Source: Sutterella sp. (GTDB lineage: Bacteria > Pseudomonadota > Gammaproteobacteria > Burkholderiales > Burkholderiaceae_F). Taken from it: 46,752 bases of DNA. The position numbers and the translations under genes were made by a program. How positions within the stretch are numbered: position 1 is the stretch's first letter; each line of letters starts with the position of its first letter. The stretch spans positions 1-46,752 of the forward strand of contig NZ_JAUNSF010000014.1 in assembly GCF_030539355.1 (NCBI RefSeq), written 5' to 3'. Under the pieces are notes generated by a model. The model worked only from the letters and a program-made list of their open reading frames with translations, ran no database searches and had not been told where the DNA came from. This document shows positions 16,760-24,348 of the stretch, piece by piece.

Positions 16760-16783
16760 GAGGCCTCCGGTGACGGAGGCCTC
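16760..16783. terminator. hairpin between convergent genes
   Basis: A perfect 9-bp stem GAGGCCTCC (16760-16768) pairs with 16775-16783 around a 6-nt loop. It sits between the convergent esterase and regulator genes. There is no long T tract on either side, so it may serve both directions weakly. Confidence 0.5.
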
Positions 16784-16788
16784 GGGCG

Positions 16789-17433
16789 TCAGGAGCCGGC
16801 CGCGGCGAGGATGCGCTCGCGCATGGCGTCCATCTGGTGGAAGCTGTGGATGCCGAACTTGCGGTAGATCGTCACGCGGTGCCCCTGCACGGTTCTCAGG
16901 CTGATGCCGAGGCGGTCGGCGATCACGCGCACGTGCTCGCCGGCGAGCAGATGCACGAGCACCTCGCGCTGCCTCTCGGTGAGCTCGGAGAGGGCCGAGC
17001 GGATCTCGGGATCCGAGAGCTCGTGGAAGGACTCCGCATAGCTCGAGGCCGCGGCGGACTCGATGGAGGAGAGAAGCCGCTCGGGATCCACGGGCTTCTG
17101 CAGGAAGTCCCAGGCGCCGCGGCGCATCGCATCCACGGCGACCTCCACGTTGGCGTGGCCGGTGACGAAGATCACCGGCAGCGCATAGCCGCGCTCGGTC
17201 ATCTCGATCTGCAGGTCGAGCCCCGACATGCCGTCCATCTGGATGTCGAGCAGCACGACGCCGGGCATGCTCGGCTGGTCGGCGACGAGCATCGCCTCGG
17301 CGCTCGGGTGGGCGGCGGTCCGCCAGCCCTCGGTCTCGAGCATCAGCGAGAGCGTCTCGCGGATCTCCGGGTCGTCGTCGACGATGCGCACAAGGACGTT
17401 CTCCCTGATCGTGTCGAGGCTGGTTTCGGGCAT
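16789..17433 (-). CDS. FixJ/TtrR-family response regulator
   Basis: Response regulator of 214 aa, the same size and layout as the one at 2142-2786. The receiver has VDDDPE (18-23), phospho-acceptor D63 (VLLDIQMDG) and Lys in FLQKPVDPE. The C-terminal LuxR-type helix-turn-helix is LTERQREVLVHLLAGEHVRVIADRLG. The start at 17433 has GGAG 9 nt upstream; the frame stays open to 17601, but the extra residues look like non-coding translation. It lies 145 nt downstream of its probable partner kinase. A palindrome identical in core to the one in the flavoreductase/esterase control region lies in that gap, suggesting self-regulation. Confidence 0.9.
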   Translation of the reverse strand: MPETSLDTIRENVLVRIVDDDPEIRETLSLMLETEGWRTAAHPSAEAMLVADQPSMPGVVLLDIQMDGMSGLDLQIEMTERGYALPVIFVTGHANVEVAVDAMRRGAWDFLQKPVDPERLLSSIESAAASSYAESFHELSDPEIRSALSELTERQREVLVHLLAGEHVRVIADRLGISLRTVQGHRVTIYRKFGIHSFHQMDAMRERILAAAGS

Positions 17434-17552
17434 GGCGTTTGAGCTCCGTGTGGAATGTTGGCCTGAGACATATTGAAGCATGCCGAAGGCTCGTCCCGTG
17501 CGAATCGGGCAGGGCGGCGGCGGACTGATTGACGCATTTCTGAGCAGGACCA

Positions 17553-17568
17553 ACATGCGCGCGCATGT
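17553..17568. promoter_or_regulatory. 16-bp palindrome, second operator copy
   Basis: ACATGCGCGCGCATGT is a perfect dyad in the gap between the sensor stop (17579) and the regulator start (17433). It shares the 17-bp stretch AACATGCGCGCGCATGT and a following GACC with the site at 15014-15031. Confidence 0.6.
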
Positions 17569-17578
17569 CGGAGACCGT

Positions 17579-19432
17579 TCAGTGCTCTTCGGCTTCCACA
17601 CTCTCGTCGGGTTTGGCGAGCGGGAGCGTCACGGTGATTGTGATGCGCTCGGGCGTCTCCCCCTCGGCGATCGGCACGCTCGAGGTCTCGAAGGTTCCGC
17701 CGTGCGCGCGCACGATCGACTGCACGATGAGGAGCCCCAGGCCGAGGCCGCTCCTCGGCTTCGCGTCCGCGGATGCGGCGGCGTCCGGGTCGCTGCGGAT
17801 CAGCATCCTTTCGGCGAAGGGCGTCACGGAGAGCTTCGTGCCGATGTTGCGGATGACAAGACGCGCAAAGGGCTTCCCGTCGCTCTCGACCGTTCCAAGC
17901 GTGACGGACACGTCGCCCTTCAGGGCCGAAGCGGCGGAGGCGGCGTTCTTGAGGAGGTTGAGGACGAGGATCGAGAGCTCGAGCGCGTCGCCCCGGACGG
18001 TGACGTTCTCCGCGGCCTCGACGGTGAGGGGCGTCCCCGGATTGAGCCGGCGCACGCTCTCGGCCACTTCGCACGTGAGCGCCGTGAGGTCCACGGGGTC
18101 GCTGCGGCGGATCGGCGCCTTGGCGTAGCGGCGCACGCGGGCGAGGATCGCCTGGGCGGCCGCGAGGTCCGCGGTGATCTTCTTGGCGCACCGGCCGATG
18201 AGCTCGCGGTTGACGGGCTCGCGGCCGCAGAGCGTCCTCAGCGTCCGGGCGAGGTAGCCGATGCTCGTGAGCGGCTGCGCCATCTCGTGCGCATAGATGC
18301 AGGAGAGTTCGTTCACGACGCCGAGCTGCAGGAGCCGCTCCGACTCCTCCGCGGCGCCGATCGCCTGGCGGTGGAGCGCCTCCTCGCGCTCGAGCGCGGC
18401 GTTCAGTTCCGCCGTGCGTTTCTTCACGAGCGACTCGGCGCGAAGCCAGTGCAGGATCCAGAAGAGGAGACCAAGCGCGAGCACGGCGAACCACGGCCAG
18501 TACCGGACGAGGAAGCCCTTCAAAGTCCATTCCGAGAGGTAGGCGTAGGGGCCGGTCTTCAGCAGCCGGAAGACCTCGTTCACGCTCTTGAAGTCGGTCG
18601 CGACCGACCAGTGATAGCCGCCCTCGGCCGTCGCGGGCTGGTTGAGGAGCGCCCGGGCGATGAGCTCCGCCGTCTGCGGGCGGATGCCGGCGGTGACCGC
18701 CACGGTCCAGCCCGGATAGAGGCGCGTCGAGACGGCGCAGCGCAGGCTCCCCGCGGCCGCGGGCTCGACTACGCGGAGCTTCCCCTGAAGCTCCGGCATG
18801 CGCTGCTCGAGACTCTCGAGGATGCAGGCGCGCACGAGTCCCACGTCTGCCTCGCCCGAGGCGACGCGTCTCAGAACCTCGCGGAGGTCGTTGCCCGTGT
18901 AACTGACCGAGGAGAAGAACTTCCGCGGGTCGTAGCCGCGCCGGGCGATCTCGGCCATGCCGATCTGGAACGCCATGAAGTTCTGCGGGTTCGGGGCCGT
19001 CGCCCGCAGGCCCTGGAGGTCATCGATCGTGAGGCGGCCGGGCTTGTCGGCGCTCACGATGAAGCTCCCGCCCACGCACTGGTTGGGATCGGGAAAGTCC
19101 GTGGAGACGAGCGTGGCGAGGTCCTTCGCGCCGTGCTGCCAGAACTCGACGAAGAACCCGGAGCTCGAGAGGAAGGCGTCGACCTCGCCCGCGTGAATCG
19201 CCTCGCGCAGCCCGATGATGTCGTAGGTCTTCACCTCGAACTGAAGCGTCGGGCAGGCGCCGCGCAGGTAGTCCACGGTCGAGGCCTGGACATTGTCGCG
19301 ACGGTCGCCGTAGGTGGCCTCGCGCTCGATGTCGAGGAGCCCGAAGCGGACGACGTCATCCGCGGCCGGGCTCCCCGCGGCGCATGCCGCGAGGAGTGTG
19401 AGGAGGATCGTGCGGATCAGCTGAAGACGCAT
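17579..19432 (-). CDS. TtrS-like sensor histidine kinase, altered G1 box
   Basis: Sensor kinase of 617 aa with a signal peptide (about 1-23), a PhnD-like periplasmic ligand domain (about 25-300), one membrane segment (about 311-330), a coiled coil and a kinase core. The H-box is IYAHEMAQPLTS with H382. The N-box is LVLNLLKNAASAAS and G2 is GLGLGLLI. The G1 box, normally DxGxG, reads RNIGTKLS, so the Asp that contacts the adenine is missing; the first kinase in this window keeps TDNGPK. Activity may therefore be altered. It is upstream of and on the same strand as the TtrR-like regulator, and near the flavoreductase and esterase that the pair probably controls. Confidence 0.88.
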   Translation of the reverse strand: MRLQLIRTILLTLLAACAAGSPAADDVVRFGLLDIEREATYGDRRDNVQASTVDYLRGACPTLQFEVKTYDIIGLREAIHAGEVDAFLSSSGFFVEFWQHGAKDLATLVSTDFPDPNQCVGGSFIVSADKPGRLTIDDLQGLRATAPNPQNFMAFQIGMAEIARRGYDPRKFFSSVSYTGNDLREVLRRVASGEADVGLVRACILESLEQRMPELQGKLRVVEPAAAGSLRCAVSTRLYPGWTVAVTAGIRPQTAELIARALLNQPATAEGGYHWSVATDFKSVNEVFRLLKTGPYAYLSEWTLKGFLVRYWPWFAVLALGLLFWILHWLRAESLVKKRTAELNAALEREEALHRQAIGAAEESERLLQLGVVNELSCIYAHEMAQPLTSIGYLARTLRTLCGREPVNRELIGRCAKKITADLAAAQAILARVRRYAKAPIRRSDPVDLTALTCEVAESVRRLNPGTPLTVEAAENVTVRGDALELSILVLNLLKNAASAASALKGDVSVTLGTVESDGKPFARLVIRNIGTKLSVTPFAERMLIRSDPDAAASADAKPRSGLGLGLLIVQSIVRAHGGTFETSSVPIAEGETPERITITVTLPLAKPDESVEAEEH

Positions 19433-19489
19433 GGGCGTTCAGGGAGGAGAGGGCGTGTTCACGGTGAGCACGCCCCCCGGCGGGCGCTC

Positions 19490-20827
19490 TCAGCGCAGCG
19501 TGCCGAAGTGCTCGCCCATGAAGATGTGCGGATAGCCGCCCTCGGCATCGGGTTTCCCGGCGAGCTCAAACGAGACGCCCTTCTGGAAGATCATCACGAT
19601 GTCGCTGCCGCCGAAGAGGAACGTGCCGAGCATGTCGCCCTTCTTCACCTTCGCGCCCGGCTTCACCGTGTCCTCGAAGCAGACGGATGACACCTGGCTC
19701 ATCGCGATCGGCAGGATCGCCACGAGTCCGTGGCTCTCGGTCTCGACGATCACTGCGGCGCGCGTCTCGATCATCTGCCAGCCCGGGGTGTCGGCCTCGA
19801 GGAGGTAGCGGCCTTCCTTCGGATCCCACTCGATCCAGCCGCCCACGGCGTCGTCACCGGGGATCACGACCACCTCGCGCACCGTGCCCGAGACGGGGAA
19901 GTGATAGCGGTGATAGTCGTAGACGTCGAGGAACGTGTGCGTGAGCGTGCCGCCCGCGAAGGCGTCGGCGTATTCGCTGCCCTCGAGAAGCGCGGAGACG
20001 GAGCTGAAGACGCCCGACTTGATGCGCAGGTCAGCCTCGTTCTCCTTGCGCGGGACGATGTTGCTCTTCTCGTCGATGCGCCAGATGCCCTGCGGCGTGG
20101 AGTCAGCGGGCGATGTGAGGACGCTGTCGTCCTCGGGCGAGGCAATGGGGCGCTTCGACGGGTCGGCGAGGTAGCGCGCGAAGAACTGGTTGAAGGTCTT
20201 CCAGTTCTTCGGATCCTCGTAGTCGCCCGTGTCGAGGCGGAAGCGGGCGTCCTCGCGCGCGACCGCGAGGTTCGCGTCGCTCCACGAGCCGGTCGTGTTG
20301 AGGAACTCGCCCCAGCGCGTCGTGAAGCTGATGAGCCAGGAGCGGTAGGGCTCGGCGTACTGCACGGTCGGGCGGTAGAGGCCGCGGCCCTCGTACATCT
20401 TGAGCGGCCGGTCGTTGAGGTAGTAGAAATAGTTGAGGCTCTGGTCGATGCGGTCGTAGAGCTTCGGATGGCGCTTCTCGACGCCGGGCAGGATCGACCA
20501 CGGCATGGCCTTCGCGGCCCAGTCGATGTAGTCCCAGTACGCCTCGAGCGACTGCACCGGATTCGTCTCCGGATCGGGGTTCTCGGCCTTCGCGGCCTCG
20601 ATCGAGGCCGCGAGCGCGACGCGAAGCTCCAGGCTGTGCGCCGTGATGGCGATCAGGTCCCGCGTCACCTCCTCATGCGCCCGGTCCGTGAGCCGCGTGT
20701 CCGAGGAGACGCCCGTGACCGGAGGGGCGAGGTAGTCGGCGGCGGGAGCGGCGCATCCGGCGAGGAACGCACTCGCAACGAGGGAGGCGACGAGCGTGAG
20801 GGAACGGGCGGGAAGGCGGAGGTTCAT
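19490..20827 (-). CDS. phosphatidylserine decarboxylase-family lipoprotein
   Basis: Protein of 445 aa related to phosphatidylserine decarboxylase. The start at 20827 gives a signal peptide with lipobox LAGC, so it is a likely envelope lipoprotein; a longer frame to 20881 lacks support. Family motifs are YHRYHFPVSGTV and a C-terminal FGGSDIVMIF, where true decarboxylases have the self-cleaving GS(S/T) that makes the pyruvoyl group. The Ser is kept as GGSD. The N-terminal 200 residues are extra compared with housekeeping enzymes. It may act on a lipid or another carboxylate outside the cytoplasm; the role is uncertain. It is not linked to a phosphatidylserine synthase gene here. Confidence 0.75.
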   Translation of the reverse strand: MNLRLPARSLTLVASLVASAFLAGCAAPAADYLAPPVTGVSSDTRLTDRAHEEVTRDLIAITAHSLELRVALAASIEAAKAENPDPETNPVQSLEAYWDYIDWAAKAMPWSILPGVEKRHPKLYDRIDQSLNYFYYLNDRPLKMYEGRGLYRPTVQYAEPYRSWLISFTTRWGEFLNTTGSWSDANLAVAREDARFRLDTGDYEDPKNWKTFNQFFARYLADPSKRPIASPEDDSVLTSPADSTPQGIWRIDEKSNIVPRKENEADLRIKSGVFSSVSALLEGSEYADAFAGGTLTHTFLDVYDYHRYHFPVSGTVREVVVIPGDDAVGGWIEWDPKEGRYLLEADTPGWQMIETRAAVIVETESHGLVAILPIAMSQVSSVCFEDTVKPGAKVKKGDMLGTFLFGGSDIVMIFQKGVSFELAGKPDAEGGYPHIFMGEHFGTLR

Positions 20828-20983
20828 GACGAGGGATTTCCGGGCTGCAGGTTGAAGCGGGGCTCCCGGGGAAAGGAGCATAGAGATGAAATTTTAATGA
20901 GCGCAGCGGGCCCCGAAAAGGAGGAGGCCGGGCCGCGGGACATCGCTCCGGAAAAGCTCAATGGGGCGCCTGCGCCCGCTCCG

Positions 20984-20989
20984 TATAAT
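20984..20989 (+). promoter_or_regulatory. -10 element for the four-gene unknown operon
   Basis: A perfect TATAAT lies about 85 nt upstream of the first gene of the operon. The surrounding context CGCTCCGTATAATTTATCGG closely resembles that of the lpxA promoter. No good -35 hexamer is visible at 17 nt. Confidence 0.45.
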
Positions 20990-21072
20990 TTATCGGTTGA
21001 CCTCTCCGGCCGTGGTTCCGCCGCTTGTGGAGAGGCGCACAGACACCAAGCCTTCCGGATCGAAGAATTCCG

Positions 21073-21630
21073 ATGACTGACTCCCGTTCCATGGCTCCCG
21101 ACGGAGCCGCCGAGGGCGCGCTCGCCGTGCGTCCGAGCCTCGCCGATCCCGGCGCCGCCGCTGAGCTCTTCAGCTGCGCCGCCTCGGACTTCCTGCGCAT
21201 CATCTATCTCAATCCCGCCGAGCACGGTGACGAGGCGGAGAACGCCGTCGCCGAGATCGTCTTCGGCCTCGCGGCGCTCTTCGAGGAGACGAGCGACATC
21301 GTTGATCTGCCCGAGGGCTTCACCGTCGCCGGCGCCGCGGAGCGCCTCCGTCCGGATCTCGAGCGCCGCATCTCGGTTATGACCGCCGAGGAGCAGACCA
21401 TGTTCCGCGAGCCCTCGGCGCTCCTCACGCTCGCGGTGAACGTGTTTTTCGAGGAACTGCTCGAGCGCGCGGACCTGTGGTTCGAGAACCCTGAGCATCT
21501 GGGGAAGTACGCCGTGGTTGACGACGACGCGATCCACGTCTTCCTCGTGAGCGACGAGACCTACGACTGGCTCACCGAGTGGGCGGAGCGGATTCTCGGC
21601 TGCGACGGCGACGCGGAGGACGGGGAATGA
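21073..21630 (+). CDS. uncharacterised acidic protein, operon gene 1
   Basis: Unrecognised protein of 185 aa, strongly acidic and mostly helical. The start at 21073 (MTDSRSMAPDG) is chosen over an upstream in-frame ATG at 21025 because the latter encodes basic, non-protein-like residues; the ribosome site is weak (GAAG). A central helical region (FLRIIYLNPAEHGDE) is followed by a hydrophobic helix (LLTLAVNVFFEELLERADLW) and a C-terminal acidic tail. No signal peptide or catalytic motif is seen. Its stop overlaps the next gene by 4 nt (ATGA). I cannot assign a function. Confidence 0.7.
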   Translation: MTDSRSMAPDGAAEGALAVRPSLADPGAAAELFSCAASDFLRIIYLNPAEHGDEAENAVAEIVFGLAALFEETSDIVDLPEGFTVAGAAERLRPDLERRISVMTAEEQTMFREPSALLTLAVNVFFEELLERADLWFENPEHLGKYAVVDDDAIHVFLVSDETYDWLTEWAERILGCDGDAEDGE

Positions 21631-22121
21631 CCGAAGCGACGGAAAAGGCGCCTGAGAACTGCGTTCTCAATGACGAGAACCTGCCGGGCTTTCTCGCCGG
21701 CATCTGCCTCGGCGTCGTCGCCAACGTGCGCGACGTCCGCGAGAAGAAGATCAGGCCCGAGGAAGCCGCGGACCGCGATGACGCGACCGTGCGCATGCTC
21801 GCGCAGATCCTGATGGGAGAGCACGAGCGCATCAGGCTCGAGACCTCGCCCGGGATGCCGAAGCCCGGCCCGGAATTGCTCGAAGCGCTCGTCGAGCGCG
21901 AGCCCGGGCTCTTCGCGCACCTTCCGGCGGGCTCCACCCGCGGAGGCAATCCGCGTGCGCTCATGGTCGAGGCGGCAAGGAGCTTCCTCTCCGACACCTA
22001 CTCGACGCTGCGCGCGCTCTGGCGCAGCCCCAGTCTCACCAACGACCTGATGGACAGCACCATCGCTGAATTCGGAACGAAGTGGGCCGCGAGGCTCACC
22101 GCCCGTGGAGAGCTCTCATGA
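21627..22121 (+). CDS. uncharacterised protein, operon gene 2
   Basis: Unrecognised protein of 164 aa, soluble and helical, starting at the ATGA overlap with gene 1. It has a hydrophobic N-terminal helix (LPGFLAGICLGVVANV), a Pro-rich middle (SPGMPKPGPELLEALV) and a C-terminal helix ending EFGTKWAARLTARGE. That last part resembles FGTRLALQLPVGDE in gene 3, hinting at distant common origin (by eye only). No known domain is recognised. It is translationally coupled on both sides. Confidence 0.7.
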   Translation: MTEATEKAPENCVLNDENLPGFLAGICLGVVANVRDVREKKIRPEEAADRDDATVRMLAQILMGEHERIRLETSPGMPKPGPELLEALVEREPGLFAHLPAGSTRGGNPRALMVEAARSFLSDTYSTLRALWRSPSLTNDLMDSTIAEFGTKWAARLTARGELS

Positions 22122-22651
22122 GATGCAGCACAGGATGCAGGCCGCGCTGCGGGGGCGGCTGCCATGATTTCAGCTCCGAGGCGGAGCAGAAGCCGAGCCT
22201 CGGCGCCATTGACATCGTAGACGGGATCTTCCGTCAGGCGATCCGCAATCTCGCCAAGCGCCTCGAGGCCTTCCGCGCCGGCGACATGAGCGCCGAGGAG
22301 CTCGAGGCCGCGAACGAAAAGCTCGCCGACTGGCTCGGCGCCACGTTCTCCGGGAGAAGCCGTCACTTCGAGATTCTCGAGCACTGGCATCCCGAGGGAC
22401 TCGCGAACGAACTGCTCCGCACCTTCGGCACGCGCCTGGCGCTGCAGCTTCCCGTCGGCGACGAGGTGATCATCGCCGAGGCGGGGCGCCTCTTCACGCG
22501 CGAGGCGAGCGGACTCATCCTCGCCGCGCTCGACGCGGGCTGGCCCGCCGCCGGCGCCGCGGAGAGCGAGCCCGCGGTGATCCTCGCCGGACGCTGGGCG
22601 AACCTCTTCGCCGGCGCGCCCGACGACGAGGACTTCGGAGGTGACGACTGA
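22118..22651 (+). CDS. uncharacterised Cys-motif protein, operon gene 3
   Basis: Unrecognised protein of 177 aa. Starting at ATG 22118, which overlaps the previous stop, it opens with four evenly spaced cysteines and a His: C3, C7, C11, C15, H16 (CSTGC-RPRC-GGGCH). This CX3CX3CX3CH pattern could bind a metal or cluster. The rest is helical and acidic. ILAGRWANLFAG near the C-terminus resembles TMAGRFYQLGFLCG in gene 4. An in-frame upstream ATG at 22082 would lie inside gene 2. No function can be given. Confidence 0.7.
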   Translation: MRCSTGCRPRCGGGCHDFSSEAEQKPSLGAIDIVDGIFRQAIRNLAKRLEAFRAGDMSAEELEAANEKLADWLGATFSGRSRHFEILEHWHPEGLANELLRTFGTRLALQLPVGDEVIIAEAGRLFTREASGLILAALDAGWPAAGAAESEPAVILAGRWANLFAGAPDDEDFGGDD

Positions 22652-22965
22652 TGGCCGGCGAGATTGAGGACCGCGCCCGCGCCGCGGTTGAGGCGAAGCT
22701 GCGCGAGGAGGCGATCGCACGCATCTACCGCGGGCTCTCGCCCGAGGCGATGCGTGCGCTCCATGCGGTTTCCGAGATGAGAAACCGCCCGCCCGAGGAG
22801 GTGCTCCGCGAGGAGCTCCAGGGCTACATCCTCGAGAAGCTCCCGCCCGTGGACATCGAGGGCATCATCCGCACCATGGCCGGGCGCTTCTACCAGCTCG
22901 GCTTCCTCTGCGGCACCGCGCGCAGGTTCGTGCGCGACTGGAACCGCAGCCACGGGGACGGCTAG
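22651..22965 (+). CDS. uncharacterised small protein, operon gene 4
   Basis: Small helical protein of 104 aa, unrecognised. The start overlaps the previous stop by 1 nt (TGATG), with GAGGTGA upstream. It is rich in Arg and Glu, with the segment IEGIIRTMAGRFYQLGFLCG. Its stop overlaps the stop of the convergent EamA transporter gene by 4 nt, so the two genes end on the same bases. It completes a run of four coupled genes. Confidence 0.72.
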   Translation: MAGEIEDRARAAVEAKLREEAIARIYRGLSPEAMRALHAVSEMRNRPPEEVLREELQGYILEKLPPVDIEGIIRTMAGRFYQLGFLCGTARRFVRDWNRSHGDG

Positions 22966-23897
22966 GCCGTCTCCCCGCCTGATTTCTGCAATTCGGCCGC
23001 GGCCCTGCGCTTCTGCGCGGCCGTGGCTTTTCTCTGCAGCCTCACCACGGACCAGGTCTGCAGCAGCACCGAGGCGCCGATGCAGCAGAGGCCGAGGTAG
23101 AAGGAATAGCCGAGGTCACGGGCCTCGCCGAAGATGATCATCGCGAGGATGATCGAGTAGACGGGCTCGAGGTTGTAGGTGAGGTTCACCGTGAAGGCCG
23201 AGATCTTCTCGAGCGACTGGATCTGCAGCAGGTACATGCCGATCGTGCAGAAGGACGAGAAGATGAGCATGTAGAGCCAGTCGATTCCCTGCGGCGTGAA
23301 GGGCTCGGGCGGGGCGAGCCAGCGGTAGAGGGGCATGAGCGCGCAGGCGGCGACGAAGCCGCCGACCAACTGCCAGCTCATCACGGTGGTCGCGCGGTAC
23401 TTCGCCTTGTAGTGACGGAAGAGAATGGCGAGCACCGCGGCGCCCGCCGCGCTCACGAGGCCGAGGATGATGCCCGTGCGGTACTGCGTGTCGAAGTGGA
23501 AGATGAAGGAGATGCCGATCAGGGTGAGCACCGAGAACGCGATCTCCTTCAGGCTGATCCGTCCATGGGTCATCAGCGGCTCGAAGATCGCGGTGAAGAA
23601 GCCGATCGAGGAGAAGGCGACGATCGCGATGGATACGTTCGATGCCTTGATCGAGGCGTAGAAGAGCGTCCACTGCAGCATGAGCAGCGCGCCGACGAGC
23701 GCGATGCCGATGCGGTCGCGCCTCACGACGGGCTCGATCGAGCGGCGCAGCGCCAGGAACGCCCAGAGGAGGGCGCCGGCGAAGACGATGCGCCAGAAGA
23801 CGATGAGGCCGGGCGAGAGCGAGAGGAGCTTGCCGAAGATGCCCGTCCATCCGGCGAGGAGGACGGAGAGATGGAGCTCCAGGAAGGCTTTCTTCAT
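22962..23897 (-). CDS. EamA/DMT-family transporter
   Basis: Drug/metabolite transporter superfamily protein of 311 aa with about ten membrane segments arranged as two EamA repeats. The first spans about residues 8-140 and the second about 150-285 (ending YSIILAMIIFGEARDLGY and IGASVLLQTWSVV). The family exports amino acids, bases or other small metabolites; the substrate is not evident. The cytoplasmic tail is basic. No clear ribosome site precedes the ATG. It converges on the unknown operon and overlaps its last stop. Confidence 0.88.
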   Translation of the reverse strand: MKKAFLELHLSVLLAGWTGIFGKLLSLSPGLIVFWRIVFAGALLWAFLALRRSIEPVVRRDRIGIALVGALLMLQWTLFYASIKASNVSIAIVAFSSIGFFTAIFEPLMTHGRISLKEIAFSVLTLIGISFIFHFDTQYRTGIILGLVSAAGAAVLAILFRHYKAKYRATTVMSWQLVGGFVAACALMPLYRWLAPPEPFTPQGIDWLYMLIFSSFCTIGMYLLQIQSLEKISAFTVNLTYNLEPVYSIILAMIIFGEARDLGYSFYLGLCCIGASVLLQTWSVVRLQRKATAAQKRRAAAELQKSGGETA

Positions 23898-24027
23898 TTG
23901 AATTGGGAAAACAGGGACACTTTTATTGAGGAGTCCGGCCGGGCGGACGGGGTCAATGATAGCCCCGCTCCATGGTCGGAAGTGATGCGCCGGAGCATCA
24001 GCCGCAGGCTCGGTGAGAGTCTTCGGA

Positions 24028-24053
24028 TATCACACTGTTTGAACTTTGTGATA
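24028..24053. promoter_or_regulatory. inverted repeat in small-gene leader
   Basis: TATCACA (24028-24034) and TGTGATA (24047-24053) form a perfect 7-bp inverted repeat with a 12-nt spacer in an AT-rich stretch about 75 nt upstream of the small membrane-protein gene. It could be a regulator site; there is no T tract after it. Confidence 0.35.
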
Positions 24054-24065
24054 AATTGAAATTGA

Positions 24066-24133
24066 AAGGAGGTCGGGAGAACGCCTTGATTTTGATCTCA
24101 TTCGAAAGGGCCTGTTCCTCCCGAAGAAGATGA
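24066..24133 (+). other. strong ribosome site with short leader frame
   Basis: AAGGAGGT at 24066-24073 is a perfect anti-Shine-Dalgarno match, but no ATG lies at the usual distance. A TTG at 24086 opens a 15-codon frame ending at TGA 24131-24133, which overlaps the ATG of the next small gene. It may be a leader peptide coupled to that gene. The 13-nt spacing is long, so confidence is low. Confidence 0.3.
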
Positions 24134-24291
24134 TGACAAATTCAACAAACAATCAGAACCGCGCTCCCAAGCCATGGGCACGTCTTTTTCTCTTCTTGCT
24201 GTTCCTCATCCTGCTCGCCATGGTCCTCAAGGGCATGGGCTGGTGCATCGGCGGCGTGTGCGACGTGGGCGTCGACCTGCTCCTCAAGTGA
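24130..24291 (+). CDS. small single-pass membrane protein, 53 aa
   Basis: A 53-aa frame with a polar N-terminus (MTNSTNNQNRAPKPW), one strong hydrophobic segment (residues about 18-36, LFLFLLFLILLAMVLKGMG) and a short tail with two Cys (WCIGGVCDVGV). The start ATG overlaps a preceding leader frame and has only GAAGAAG next to it; ATG 24133 is equally possible. Family is not recognised. It lies 57 nt before the glycosylase gene. The amino-acid pattern is that of a true small membrane protein. Confidence 0.55.
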   Translation: MMTNSTNNQNRAPKPWARLFLFLLFLILLAMVLKGMGWCIGGVCDVGVDLLLK

Positions 24292-24348
24292 CCGGCACGA
24301 CCGGCCGCTCCGTCCGGACTCGCCTGAAAGAATAAGAACCGAAAACCA

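Noticed and set aside
17434..17601. N-terminal extension of the second response regulator
   Set aside because: Extra residues lie before a good ribosome site at 17433 and run across the palindrome; receiver alignment starts after 17433.
17480..19690. 736-aa plus-strand open frame over the sensor kinase
   Set aside because: It is antisense to a clear kinase gene, has low-complexity charged composition and no domain; a by-product of high GC.
19730..21076. 448-aa plus-strand open frame over the decarboxylase-like gene
   Set aside because: Antisense, Arg/Asp-rich, and runs into the next promoter region.
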